Source of the DNA: a virus
Virus record (IMG/VR): IMGVR_UViG_3300015076_000001
Location: 1 to 58,162 of that record
Length of the DNA: 58,162 bases
Direction: 5' to 3' (one strand)
How positions within the stretch are numbered: position 1 is the first letter of the stretch; each line of letters opens with the position of its first letter. Made by a program: the position numbers and the translations under genes. The notes under the pieces were generated by a model. It was not told the DNA's origin and made no database searches. It was given only the letters and a program-made list of their open reading frames with translations. Positions 1-7,797 of the stretch are shown piece after piece.

Positions 1-2224
1 TCGTGATCAGTGAGCCCACCGCGGCGATGGCACCCCACACGGCCTGGGTGAACCCGGCGACCTTGCTGGCAACCCACACCGTGGCCATGGTCAGGAGCAG
101 GTCTTTGACGACGGTGGCGTGATCGGCGAGGAACCCGGTGACGTCCTTCAGTGTGCCGAGGAAGCCCTTGCCCTGGTCGCCCGATCCTTCGAACATGGTG
201 GCGAACATGCGGCCGATGTTGCCGCCGATGTCCATGATGTCGTGCAGGGCCTGCAAGCCGTCCTTGAGGAACCCGCGGATCTTGTCCGGGTTCTGCGTCA
301 CCCAGTCTTTGAAGTCCCGGGCGATGTCCGACAACCATGTTCCGATCTGGGGCAGGTAGTCCGACCCGATCGAAGAGATCCCGAGGAAGCCGGTGAGGAA
401 GTCGCCCACCGCCGTCTTCGCGTTGTCGAAAAACTTTGACGTGTTCTCGAGGACGTTGGCGACAGCGGCCACGTTTTCCGGCTTCATCAGCGCGTCCGCG
501 GCGTACTTGGCCATGCCGTTCATTGACGTGGCGATGTCACCCAGTCCGGTCTGTAGGACGGGGAAGTAGGTTTGGGCGAGGGCTTTGACGTCGTCGGCGA
601 GACCCCGGAACAGGTTGTCCTGGATGACGGAGGCAACGTCGTTCCACGCCGGACGCAAGGCGAGGACGGTCTGTACGAACTTCTGCGCCTCGGGCGACAG
701 CAGCGCGAGGTCCTGTCGGTACTTGTTCACCCCAGCACTCGCCGCACCCGCTGCGGCGGCCTGCTGGGCGAGGGTGTCCGACAGGTTCTGCACTGCCTCG
801 TCGGCCTTGTGTTGGGCGTCCACTACGTTCTGCTGTGCGTCCACCAGCCGTAGCTGCGCGTCTGCGACCCCTTGGTTGGCGTCGATCACGCCCTGCTGGG
901 CGTCGGCCACGCCCTGCTGTGCCTGCTGCATGGCGTAAGCAGACGAGGCGACGGCCTCTTGGCTGGAGTGCAGGGCGTCGTTGGCGGACACCACTTGGTC
1001 GGCGTGGTCGATCCCCTTGGCCTGCGCCTCGGTGTTGTCCTGCTGCGCCCTGGTCGCCGTGGTGGCGGCGTCGGTGACGCCGTCCTGAGCCACCTGCACC
1101 TGATACTGGGCATCCCGCAGATCCAAGGTGGTGGACTTGACGTTGCGCTGCACGTCGATCAAGTTCTGCTGCGCCCGCGCGAGGGCGATGTCCGCGCCGA
1201 TCTGACCTAGGGCAGCGTCCTTGACGGCCTCGATGGAGTCCTGGAGTTGACGTGCCGCGGCGGCACGGGCCTGCTGCACCGCCTGCTGTGCTTCAGCTTC
1301 GGCGTGCAGGCTGTCCTGGTAGGACTGGCTCGCTACGACAACCTGATGCTTCGCGTCGACCACGGCGCGCTCGGCGGTGGCGACCGCGCGTTCGGCTGTG
1401 GCGACGCCGCGGTTGGCCGCTTCGACCTGCTGATTCGCCTTGACCAACGCCTGGTTGCTGCTGACGATTTGATCTTGCGCGGAGCGGATGGCCTTGGCGT
1501 TCGCGATCCGTGTTGCTGCTCCGCCCCCCCCACCACCACCGCCACCGCCGGAGGGGTGGTCCTGCTGGGCGACACCCGCACCGATGGCGTCCATGACCCC
1601 ACCGGTACCGATGGAGAACGCAGCAGCGGCAGCCGCAGCCATGGAGAACGCGCCCGGCAACAGCAGGGCGACGTTGGCCAGGTTGGTCATCGCCCCGACC
1701 GCGCCGGACACGGCGCCGGGGATGCCTGCGAAGGTGGCGAGCAGACCCCCGACAGAGCCGACGGTGGAGGACAGCGCGTCTCCCACGCCGGACACGGCAG
1801 CGCCGATACCCGACCCCGATAGTGCCGCCCCGATACCGGACAGGCCCCCCGTCAATCCTTGAGAGAAGCCTTGACCGGCGCCCTCGCCCTCCCTGACGAA
1901 CCGGCCGCGAACATCGCGGAGACGCCCGTCGACATCCCGGGTGAAACCGCTCAGCCCAGAGCGGCCGGAGACGCCGAGGCCTTGCGAGTACGACTGCCCA
2001 GCGGCTGTGCCTTCGGCGACGAACCGGCCACGTGAGTCGCGGAGACGATCGCCGACCTGCTGGCCGAGGCCACCGGTTCCGGACATGCCGGTGCTGAGGC
2101 CTTGCGTGAACGACCGCCCGGCCGCTTCGCCTTCGCGTCCCGCAGCTGTCCGGGCGCTGCGGAGACCGTCAGCGGACTGATCGACGACTTTGATGCGGAT
2201 GACGACGTCGTTCTCACCGGCCAT
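1..2224 (-). CDS. tail tape measure protein, N-terminal part (runs off left edge)
   Basis: 741 codons are visible from an ATG at 2224, with no stop before the window edge. The N-terminus has two imperfect repeats (about residues 35-100) of the form GRSFTQGL/GQSYSQGL plus RLRDxRGRFV. A Gly/Ala hydrophobic stretch (about 110-195), a poly-Gly linker near 225, and a long Ala/Gln/Asp heptad-like coiled coil (about 240-490) rich in the unit QQxVxDAxxG follow. Size, coiled coil and position right after the frameshifted chaperone genes are classic for a tape measure, which sets tail length and is packed inside the tail tube. The ATG overlaps the end of the chaperone extension by 11 bases, implying coupled translation. 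The C-terminal part, often carrying a peptidase, is not in the window. Confidence 0.93.
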   Translation of the reverse strand, partial: MAGENDVVIRIKVVDQSADGLRSARTAAGREGEAAGRSFTQGLSTGMSGTGGLGQQVGDRLRDSRGRFVAEGTAAGQSYSQGLGVSGRSGLSGFTRDVDGRLRDVRGRFVREGEGAGQGFSQGLTGGLSGIGAALSGSGIGAAVSGVGDALSSTVGSVGGLLATFAGIPGAVSGAVGAMTNLANVALLLPGAFSMAAAAAAAFSIGTGGVMDAIGAGVAQQDHPSGGGGGGGGGGAATRIANAKAIRSAQDQIVSSNQALVKANQQVEAANRGVATAERAVATAERAVVDAKHQVVVASQSYQDSLHAEAEAQQAVQQARAAAARQLQDSIEAVKDAALGQIGADIALARAQQNLIDVQRNVKSTTLDLRDAQYQVQVAQDGVTDAATTATRAQQDNTEAQAKGIDHADQVVSANDALHSSQEAVASSAYAMQQAQQGVADAQQGVIDANQGVADAQLRLVDAQQNVVDAQHKADEAVQNLSDTLAQQAAAAGAASAGVNKYRQDLALLSPEAQKFVQTVLALRPAWNDVASVIQDNLFRGLADDVKALAQTYFPVLQTGLGDIATSMNGMAKYAADALMKPENVAAVANVLENTSKFFDNAKTAVGDFLTGFLGISSIGSDYLPQIGTWLSDIARDFKDWVTQNPDKIRGFLKDGLQALHDIMDIGGNIGRMFATMFEGSGDQGKGFLGTLKDVTGFLADHATVVKDLLLTMATVWVASKVAGFTQAVWGAIAAVGSLIT

Positions 2225-2468
2225 CGTCGTCCGCCTCCTTCCCCCACTTTTCGATCTGGATCATGCGGAGAAGGGAGGCGTCCTCAGCTAACAACGCCGA
2301 CGGCAAACACGAGAACCGTTCGCAGGTGGAGAGGACGAACTCGGCGTCGGTCAGCTCGCCAGGCTTGGTGACAACGGCTCCATAGGCATCGACCCCGCCA
2401 GGGACGGCGAGCCAGCGGTCGATGCGACCTGCAAAGGGGCAGGCACCGCAGCAACCGCGCGCTGCCAC
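2214..2468 (-). CDS. tail assembly chaperone extension, -1 frame (T-like)
   Basis: 84 codons are open in the frame -1 to the 2351..2773 gene. The region is probably translated only as a fusion: slippage at 2432-2438 joins 114 residues of the upstream frame to 72 residues of this one, giving about 186 aa. The extension contains WLAVPGG and a Cys pair (CERFSCLPSALL) and ends in acidic residues just inside the tape measure start. An independent GTG start at 2468 is possible, but no ribosome-binding site was seen. The position before the tape measure matches the GT product of other long-tailed phages. Confidence 0.8.
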   Translation of the reverse strand: MAARGCCGACPFAGRIDRWLAVPGGVDAYGAVVTKPGELTDAEFVLSTCERFSCLPSALLAEDASLLRMIQIEKWGKEADDDGR

Positions 2469-2773
2469 GCCCCCACGATCAACATGACGTGCGCGGGGTC
2501 CAACGTGAGCATGCCTGCGGAGGTGGCGGGGACACGCTCACCGGCCTCGTCGTCGAGGTCCCATTCGATGAGTACTTCGTCGAACAGGTCCAACATCTCG
2601 GTGATGGCGGCCATCTCGTCGGACGCGGTCTCGGCCTGGCCTGCCCTGTCGGCGAGTTGTCCGAGGCTGAGGAACCGGCCGAGGCTGGCACCGCGGGCTT
2701 TGACGGTGAGGCCGTCGAGTTCGGTGCCTTCGAAGTCGAGCTCGTAGATCCTGCGCGGAGGCGAATACCCCAT
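2351..2773 (-). CDS. tail assembly chaperone, upstream (G-like) frame
   Basis: 140 aa, ATG at 2773. It sits between the tail tube gene and the tape measure and overlaps a second frame, the arrangement of lambda G/GT-type chaperones that hold the tape measure during tail assembly and are absent from the mature virion. The protein has a beta-rich start (YELDFEGTELDGLTVKARG) and an acidic helix around 55-80 (MLDLFDEVLIEWDLDDE). No close family is recognisable by eye, so the call rests on position, size and the frameshift signal at 2432-2438. Confidence 0.85.
   Translation of the reverse strand: MGYSPPRRIYELDFEGTELDGLTVKARGASLGRFLSLGQLADRAGQAETASDEMAAITEMLDLFDEVLIEWDLDDEAGERVPATSAGMLTLDPAHVMLIVGAWQRAVAAVPAPLQVASTAGSPSLAGSMPMEPLSPSLAS
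2432..2438 (-). other. -1 ribosomal frameshift slippery heptamer C CCT TTG
   Basis: On the minus strand, in the frame of the chaperone gene, the codons read GCC CCT TTG. The heptamer C-CCT-TTG therefore fits the X-XXY-YYZ rule, and after slippage both tRNAs re-pair as CCC TTT. It lies 81 bases before the stop of the upstream frame and inside the overlap with the -1 frame. The GC-rich sequence downstream may form a stimulatory structure; this was not computed. Confidence 0.75.
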
Positions 2774-2807
2774 CGTGATACGTCCTTCGGCCTAGTTGAT
2801 TAGACCG

Positions 2808-3197
2808 TCAGGCCCACGTCGGGACTGTGCCATCTGCCAACACCGCAGGAATGGAGTAAGTGAGCTCGCCGCTGCTCGAACGCTTCAACGGGTAGTCCGT
2901 CAGCAGCACCTCGTTGTTCAGGCTCACCCCGTTGACCGTGAGGCTCAGGGTGCGCAGCACCGACGTCGACGGGATCGTCTTGAAGACGTCGTGGCCCGCG
3001 TTGGTCGTCGGGTTGAACACCCCATTCAGCGTCGCGCTGAAGTCGGCGAGGTTCAGGATGCGCTCCATCGCCGACTTGTCCACACCCGTCACGTCCTGAA
3101 CGGCGCGAGGCGTGGCGAAGTCGAGATCGGTGATGTCGTTCTTGATTGCTCGGGGGGTGCCGCCAGCATCGTCGACCGAAAGTGCCGACCAGCCCAA
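2808..3197 (-). CDS. major tail tube protein (first copy)
   Basis: 129 aa from the TTG at 3197. The protein has the composition and motifs of a small siphovirus tail tube subunit: TDLDFATPRAVQDVTGVD, KSAMERILNLADFS, a FNPTTNAGHDVF segment and a C-terminal LKRSSSGELTYSIP strand. It precedes the chaperone genes, as tail tube genes usually do. The TTG lacks a Shine-Dalgarno. An AAGGAG sits 10 bases before an in-frame ATC at 3215, and the next upstream in-frame codons run into a stop, so ATC may be the true start and would add AKSNGL before GWSALS. The second tube-like protein (3725..4528) shares its core motifs. Confidence 0.88.
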   Translation of the reverse strand: MGWSALSVDDAGGTPRAIKNDITDLDFATPRAVQDVTGVDKSAMERILNLADFSATLNGVFNPTTNAGHDVFKTIPSTSVLRTLSLTVNGVSLNNEVLLTDYPLKRSSSGELTYSIPAVLADGTVPTWA

Positions 3198-3279
3198 ACC
3201 GTTGGATTTCGCGATGTCTGCTGCGCTCCTTAATCAGGCCTCTGACGTGGCCGTTTGCCGATGTCCAGCCGAAGCCGGT

Positions 3280-3297
3280 TGAGCGCAACAGCGCTCA
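3280..3297 (-). terminator. small hairpin between tail genes
   Basis: Perfect 7-bp inverted repeat TGAGCGC-AACA-GCGCTCA in the roughly 105-base gap between the 3321..3725 gene and the tail tube gene. No T-run follows. It may partly terminate transcription or stabilise the 5' end of the abundant tail tube message. Confidence 0.4.
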
Positions 3298-3320
3298 GAG
3301 GGGTGGTGCGAGGGCGGGCT

Positions 3321-3725
3321 TTAGCCCTGTGCCCGCTGCTGGGCGGCGAGACGGTCTTGGTTGTCTTGGAACTGGTCCAGCCACGGATCCGGGCCGCTGT
3401 GCTTCTGCCACGGCACACCCGCCGCCTCACCCTTGCGATGCCCGCGCACGACGTAGAGCACCGTCTTCTCGGTCCAGTGCTCGGCGAAGCACTGCTGCCC
3501 CGGGGGGAACGTGAACTCCACGAACTCGCCGTCCACCTTCTCCGTGTAGTGCCGACCGCAGGACGCGACCAGCGCGAGGCGGGCGGTGTCGGTGACGGCG
3601 AGGCGGGTGCGCCAGCCGTGGATGTGCTGCGGGCACTCCACCTCTTCACACCTCGCCAGGCGGGTGCGGGGCATCTGGCGTTGGCGGAGCCCGAACGTCT
3701 GCATCTGCGGCGGTGGCGTACCCAT
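3321..3725 (-). CDS. conserved phage protein between two tail tube genes
   Basis: 134 aa, ATG at 3725 in a TGATG overlap with the upstream gene stop, so translation is probably coupled. The N-terminus has a Cys pair near a His (CEEVECPQHIHGW) followed by a third Cys (SCGRHY), suggesting a metal site. The middle is beta-rich with an aromatic tract (VEFTFPPGQQCFAEHW). The C-terminus is a charged helix (DPWLDQFQDNQDRLAAQQ). No known function is recognised. Its place in the tail gene series suggests a tail-associated or assembly role. Confidence 0.75.
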   Translation of the reverse strand: MGTPPPQMQTFGLRQRQMPRTRLARCEEVECPQHIHGWRTRLAVTDTARLALVASCGRHYTEKVDGEFVEFTFPPGQQCFAEHWTEKTVLYVVRGHRKGEAAGVPWQKHSGPDPWLDQFQDNQDRLAAQQRAQG

Positions 3726-4528
3726 CAGAACGCGGGAGCCACGTAGTCGTTGACGACCACAACCACGGCGAACACGCAACTCGTGAACGTGCCGCTTGTG
3801 ACGACGCGCAGGTAGCGCCGCACCGTCTGCGTGGCGGTGGTCGCGATCCGCTGCGCGGTCGGCCCGGTGGCTGCCGTGAAGGCTGCCCCGGTGAGGTCGG
3901 CGAACGTGGAGTTGTCCGCCGAGTCCTGCAATTTCACCGTGCACGACGTGCCGGTCAGAGAGAACACCTCGAGGTACGCCTGCGCCCCGAACGCGGTAGA
4001 CGCCAGAGTCGACCCTCGGTCGATGCTGGCACCGTTGGTGGCAGTGGTGTCGGTGCGCTTCCCGGGGGTGGCCTGCACCCCCCACTCCAACCCGAAGCCG
4101 TTCGCGACCGTGGAGATGTTGAACGTCATCTCGCCGCTGCTGGACCGCTTGCCCGGGTAGTCCAACTGCTTACCCACCATCACCGCGGCGGGTGAGCCGA
4201 GGCCCTGCCCGCGCAGATAGGTGATGATCAGGTCGGTGGCGGGCAAGGGGGCGAAGCGGAGGTGGGCGGCGTTCGCGGCCGGGCCCGGGTTGAAGAACGC
4301 GTCGAAGTCGATGCCGCCGTCACGCATCCCACCGATGCGCTCATGGGCGGACTTGTCGATACCGGTGACGTCGATGGTGGCGACCGACCCGGAGATCTTC
4401 GACAGGGCGCCGATGTCACCGGACACGTCGTAGCCGTGGACGAAAAGTGCGTCGCCGAGGCCCGATTGCTTCACAGGAACCGCCGGTCCGTCGCCCGGGT
4501 ATCCACCCGGATAGTCACCTGGCCACAC
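3725..4528 (-). CDS. second tail tube-like protein
   Basis: 267 aa, GTG at 4528 preceded by AGGAGG with 6-base spacing. The core repeats the signature of the 2808..3197 protein: IDVTGIDKSAHERI, FFNPGPAANAAHLRF and LDYPGKRSSSGEMTFNIS. The N-terminus carries a Pro-Gly-Asp-Tyr motif (PGDYPGGYPGDG). The C-terminal half (about 165-267) is an extra beta domain (AYLEVFSLTGTSCTVKLQDS) ending VNDYVAPAF, which resembles a carbohydrate-binding or Ig-like decoration of the tube. Two tube-type proteins suggest either a mixed tube or one copy specialised as a terminator or base-plate ring. Confidence 0.82.
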   Translation of the reverse strand: MWPGDYPGGYPGDGPAVPVKQSGLGDALFVHGYDVSGDIGALSKISGSVATIDVTGIDKSAHERIGGMRDGGIDFDAFFNPGPAANAAHLRFAPLPATDLIITYLRGQGLGSPAAVMVGKQLDYPGKRSSSGEMTFNISTVANGFGLEWGVQATPGKRTDTTATNGASIDRGSTLASTAFGAQAYLEVFSLTGTSCTVKLQDSADNSTFADLTGAAFTAATGPTAQRIATTATQTVRRYLRVVTSGTFTSCVFAVVVVVNDYVAPAF

Positions 4529-4643
4529 ACGGAGCCTCCTGATTGAAGATGGGACCGAGCCGCTATGCGGGTCCAGCGGCGCAAGAGTTGGGCCCTCTGA
4601 GGACCGTCAGATTCTGGATACAGCAACGCAGGATGGCGGCTGC

Positions 4644-6404
4644 TCAGAACGTCGAGAGAGCTGCGCGCTTCCACCCGGCCGAGGTCTTCGCGTAGACGTA
4701 GGAGTCGTCGGAGGCGATGTCCCCCACCGCGCCTTGGGAGTCCGCGGTGCTGCTGGGGGTGCGTGGGGCAACGGTGAGCCGTCCGGTGATCTTGACGAGG
4801 TGGTTGGCGGTGCCGAGCGCGACCACGTTGGCCGACGCCGCCGAGGCAGAGCCGCCCGAACTGTCCCGGCCGATGGCAACAGCGCCGTCCGCGGACGCGG
4901 TCGCGGACATACCGAGCGCAGTGGCGCCGTTTCCGCTGGCAGTGGCGCCGTTTCCGAGCGCGGTGGAGGAGTCGCCGATGACGGCGTTGTGGCCGATCGC
5001 GGTACCCGAGTTTTGATCACCGGAAGCGTTGCCGGACTGGTAGCCGATGAAGACATTGCCGCCGCCCGTGATCGACTTGGCGGAGCTGGACCCGTTGGGG
5101 TTGGTGCCCGCGTTGTAGCCGATGATCGTATTGCGGGATCCTGTGGTGACGTACTGGCCAGCGAACGCGCCGACGGCGGTGTTGGTGGATCCCGTGGTGG
5201 CCGAGGCGAGTGCGTTCGATCCGACAGCGGTTCCGGAGCCTTGGGTGGTGACTGCGGCCAAGGCGTTGTACCCGACGGCGGTGAGGTCGGTCGCTGAGGG
5301 GTTGGACGACAGGGCCCGCGAGCCTACCGCGGTGATCGTCTCCGACCGGCCTGCGGTGCCGATGATGTAGTGCCCGAACAACTGCGAGCTGTAGCCGAAA
5401 CGGACCGGGTTGGATGTCGATTCCAGGTCGGGTGCGATCACGATGATCCGCTGCGGCACCCCGACGCCGGACAGGTCATCCCACATGTACTGGGTGCCCG
5501 CGGTCGCGGCTGCCCCACCGAATTCTGCCTGCGGCCTGATGTAGGTGATCAGGTTGAGAACGCCACCGTTGCCCCCGGACGTGGCCGCGACGTGCAGGAA
5601 CCCGGCTGCGGAGCCAGAGTTGTTGACCGCGAAGTAGGGGTTGATGTGGACGTGGTTGCCACAGTTGATGGTGTTGTGGCTGCCGACGGTTTTGATCCCT
5701 CCGCCGCCGTAGCCGCGCAGGTTTCGGGTGGTCCCGTACAGACCGTTGGTGATGACGAAGGCGTAGTGGTTGCCGTCGTGCCCGGCGACGTGAATGTCGT
5801 CCCAGGTGAAGCTCATGGGGCCGAGGTCGGGGGCGCTGTTGTACGTGGCGGTCGTGGTGGCGTTGACGCCGTGGCCGGTGTTCCCGGCGATGCCCGTCGC
5901 GAACCGCAAGCCCAGCCGGTAGAGGTTGACCGCCACCCCGGACCCGGTGATCTTGAGGATGTCAGTGGCGGCAGTCCCCTGCTCGATGACTGTTCCGGCC
6001 AGGAACGTCCCCGACGGGGTCGATGAGTCACCGCTGGCCGAGATGCCCCTGAACGTGTCGATGACCGACGTGCCCATGATCGTCATATGCTTGTTTACGG
6101 TGAGCACCGCGTTGGTGGCGTACGCGGTCGTTGAGGAAGGAATGTGCAGCACGCCCGCAGTGGGGGTGGCGTCGATCGCAGCCTGCAATGCGGCGGTGTC
6201 GGTGGCCGCGACACCGGTCGGGTAGGGCGCGACCACGTCCGCGGCGGAGCCACGCTCCAACGTCTTCACCCTGCCACCAGCGGCGGCTACATCAACCAGT
6301 GCGGCCTCAGCACCGTTGAGCCACTCCGCGGTGACCTTCGTGGCCGTGGACGGCAGGTTCTGGAAGGGCAGGGTCTGCGCGCCGGGAGCGACGTAGTCAG
6401 TCAC
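4644..6404 (-). CDS. tail fibre / receptor-binding protein with beta-helix and YadA-like repeats
   Basis: 586 aa, GTG at 6404. The short N-terminal module (residues 1-50, MTDYVAP...ALVDVAAAGGRVKTLE) resembles that of the 9297..10109 protein and is likely the virion anchor. Residues 60-340 look like a right-handed parallel beta-helix of the pectate-lyase kind (ALQAAIDATPTAGVLHIPSS near the start). Residues 355-540 hold repeats such as TAVGSNALASATTGS, TAIGHNAVI and TALGNGATASG, typical of the head domain of trimeric autotransporter adhesins. The tail GDIASDDSYVYAKTSAGWKRA is a common phage fibre end. It probably forms a trimer that binds the host surface; glycan cleavage by the helix domain is possible but no catalytic residues can be assigned. 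Confidence 0.85.
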   Translation of the reverse strand: MTDYVAPGAQTLPFQNLPSTATKVTAEWLNGAEAALVDVAAAGGRVKTLERGSAADVVAPYPTGVAATDTAALQAAIDATPTAGVLHIPSSTTAYATNAVLTVNKHMTIMGTSVIDTFRGISASGDSSTPSGTFLAGTVIEQGTAATDILKITGSGVAVNLYRLGLRFATGIAGNTGHGVNATTTATYNSAPDLGPMSFTWDDIHVAGHDGNHYAFVITNGLYGTTRNLRGYGGGGIKTVGSHNTINCGNHVHINPYFAVNNSGSAAGFLHVAATSGGNGGVLNLITYIRPQAEFGGAAATAGTQYMWDDLSGVGVPQRIIVIAPDLESTSNPVRFGYSSQLFGHYIIGTAGRSETITAVGSRALSSNPSATDLTAVGYNALAAVTTQGSGTAVGSNALASATTGSTNTAVGAFAGQYVTTGSRNTIIGYNAGTNPNGSSSAKSITGGGNVFIGYQSGNASGDQNSGTAIGHNAVIGDSSTALGNGATASGNGATALGMSATASADGAVAIGRDSSGGSASAASANVVALGTANHLVKITGRLTVAPRTPSSTADSQGAVGDIASDDSYVYAKTSAGWKRAALSTF

Positions 6405-6441
6405 AGGTATGCCCCCACTTTGTCAAAGTTCCAGTTGGACA

Positions 6442-6879
6442 TCAGGACTCCCGTTTGGGGACGACGACGGTGGTGCAGCGCAGCGATGCGTAGGCGGCGT
6501 TGATGCCCTGCGGACTCAGGAACGCGGCGTCGTACTTCTCCCGGGGCGACCCCTTGTAGGAGCCGTCAGGGTTGAGCGGCCGGGTGCTGGGGTCGTAGGA
6601 GCCGACGAACAGCGCATACACCGGACACAGAGCGTTGTTGATCACCGCGTCGAGGCGGGCCGCGGTCTGGAATTCGGCGTAGGTGGACCACCCGAGCAGA
6701 GCCACCACGACGAGCAGGATCACGGCGGCGAACATGGTGCGGAAGCTGGCGCGTTCGGCGCGGCAGGTGCGTTCGGTGAGCTGTTCAACCGCCAACTTGA
6801 GGCCGGCCACTTCCTCTTTGAGCTCGGCTGCGGCGGCGGCCAACTCGTCACGGCGGGCGGCGGCGTCATCATTGGGCAC
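6442..6879 (-). CDS. membrane protein with N-terminal coiled coil
   Basis: 145 aa, GTG at 6879, overlapping the 6869..7054 gene by 11 bases. Residues 5-45 form an Ala/Glu-rich coiled coil (DELAAAAAELKEEVAGLKLAVEQL). Residues 49-66 form one membrane helix (MFAAVILLVVVALLGWS). The C-terminal 75 residues contain two Cys (NALCPVY, SLRCTTV) that could form a disulfide outside the membrane. It belongs to a three-gene coiled-coil/membrane cassette. It could assist lysis (spanin- or holin-accessory-like) or act in DNA entry; no family was identified. Confidence 0.7.
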   Translation of the reverse strand: MPNDDAAARRDELAAAAAELKEEVAGLKLAVEQLTERTCRAERASFRTMFAAVILLVVVALLGWSTYAEFQTAARLDAVINNALCPVYALFVGSYDPSTRPLNPDGSYKGSPREKYDAAFLSPQGINAAYASLRCTTVVVPKRES

Positions 6880-7054
6880 TGGGTGTGTCCTCGTCTCGTG
6901 CGTGCTGCTGCCAGTACGTGACCTCGGTGAGGAGGTCCGCGGTGTACTGCTCGGCCCGATCCACGGCGGCGAGTAGCCGCGCCCGTAGTTCTGCGTGCTC
7001 TTTCGCGAGTGCAGCCGCTTCTTGACTGCGTCGTTCCCGCTCCGCCCGCCTCAT
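6869..7054 (-). CDS. small charged coiled-coil protein
   Basis: 61 aa, start ATGA overlapping the stop of the upstream gene. It is almost entirely helical and charged (ERRSQEAAALAKEHAELRARLLAAVDRAEQ), without a membrane segment. It lies between two membrane proteins and probably works with them. Function unknown. Confidence 0.65.
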   Translation of the reverse strand: MRRAERERRSQEAAALAKEHAELRARLLAAVDRAEQYTADLLTEVTYWQQHARDEDTPSAQ

Positions 7055-7341
7055 CGGCGGTCCCTTCGCTCATCACGCATGGCTTCGATGGCGACGGTGA
7101 GGACGTTCTGCATGTTGGCCAGGGCGGGCATGACCTTGTCCACGAGATCGGTGTGGGATTGCCGTTCGCGTTCCTCAGCGCGTTCGCGGGCGTCCCGGTC
7201 GGCTTTCGCGTTGGCCGTGATCTGGCGGTACATGACCGCGACAGCGATGAGGGCGAGGACGGCGACACCGCCGACGGCTCCGACTTGGAGGATGGAGCTG
7301 GTGGCGGCCGTGGTGTCTACGGCGGCTTGCGCGAGGATCAC
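7051..7341 (-). CDS. holin-like small membrane protein
   Basis: 96 aa, start in a GTGA overlap. One hydrophobic helix (about residues 17-38, ILQVGAVGGVAVLALIAVAVMY) is followed by a strongly charged coiled-coil tail (ANAKADRDARERAEERERQSHTDLV) ending in RRDRR. A single N-terminal membrane span with a charged cytoplasmic tail fits class III-type holins or phage membrane scaffolds. The location among neck genes rather than beside a lysin makes the holin call uncertain. Confidence 0.6.
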   Translation of the reverse strand: MILAQAAVDTTAATSSILQVGAVGGVAVLALIAVAVMYRQITANAKADRDARERAEERERQSHTDLVDKVMPALANMQNVLTVAIEAMRDERRDRR

Positions 7342-7796
7342 GGCGCCTGCGGGAAACAGTCGTCGATCACCACGGGCAGGGTGATCGTCATGACCCGGTA
7401 GGCGATCTGGTCCTGCGTCAGATACCCCGCCTGCGCCCCCAGCGGTGAGCCGTAAGCACCGAGCAGGTCAACCTCTTCCACCAGGCCCCCCAGGGTGAAG
7501 TCACCGGAGTAGGCGGTGAGGAGGGCGTCAACGGCGGACAGCAGGGTGGGGTCGATCTCGTCCTGGGGTTCGTGCAGCATCGGCATCGACACCCGCACCG
7601 ACAACTCGATCCGGGCGGAGGTGACGGCGAGGCCGGAGCGCCCGGAAATCGGGGCGACCGCCTGTAGCCACACCGCCGCCGACAAGCCCTTACCGGGCGC
7701 GTTCTTGGGTTCGTGGCCGTTGGCCCTGTCGAACCAGCCCGACGCCGAGACGTGGGACAGGACGGCATCCGTGATCGGGGCCAGGTTCAGGGGCAT
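7338..7796 (-). CDS. tail terminator / neck protein
   Basis: 152 aa, ATG at 7796, one base after the stop of the upstream neck gene. The alpha/beta layout (AVLSHVSASGWFDRAN..., ARIELSVRVSMPM..., YRVMTITLPVVIDD) and place next to the HK97 gp10-like gene fit a tail terminator (gpU-like) that caps the tail tube and joins it to the head. The prediction rests mainly on synteny. Confidence 0.72.
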   Translation of the reverse strand: MPLNLAPITDAVLSHVSASGWFDRANGHEPKNAPGKGLSAAVWLQAVAPISGRSGLAVTSARIELSVRVSMPMLHEPQDEIDPTLLSAVDALLTAYSGDFTLGGLVEEVDLLGAYGSPLGAQAGYLTQDQIAYRVMTITLPVVIDDCFPQAP

Positions 7797-7797
7797 G

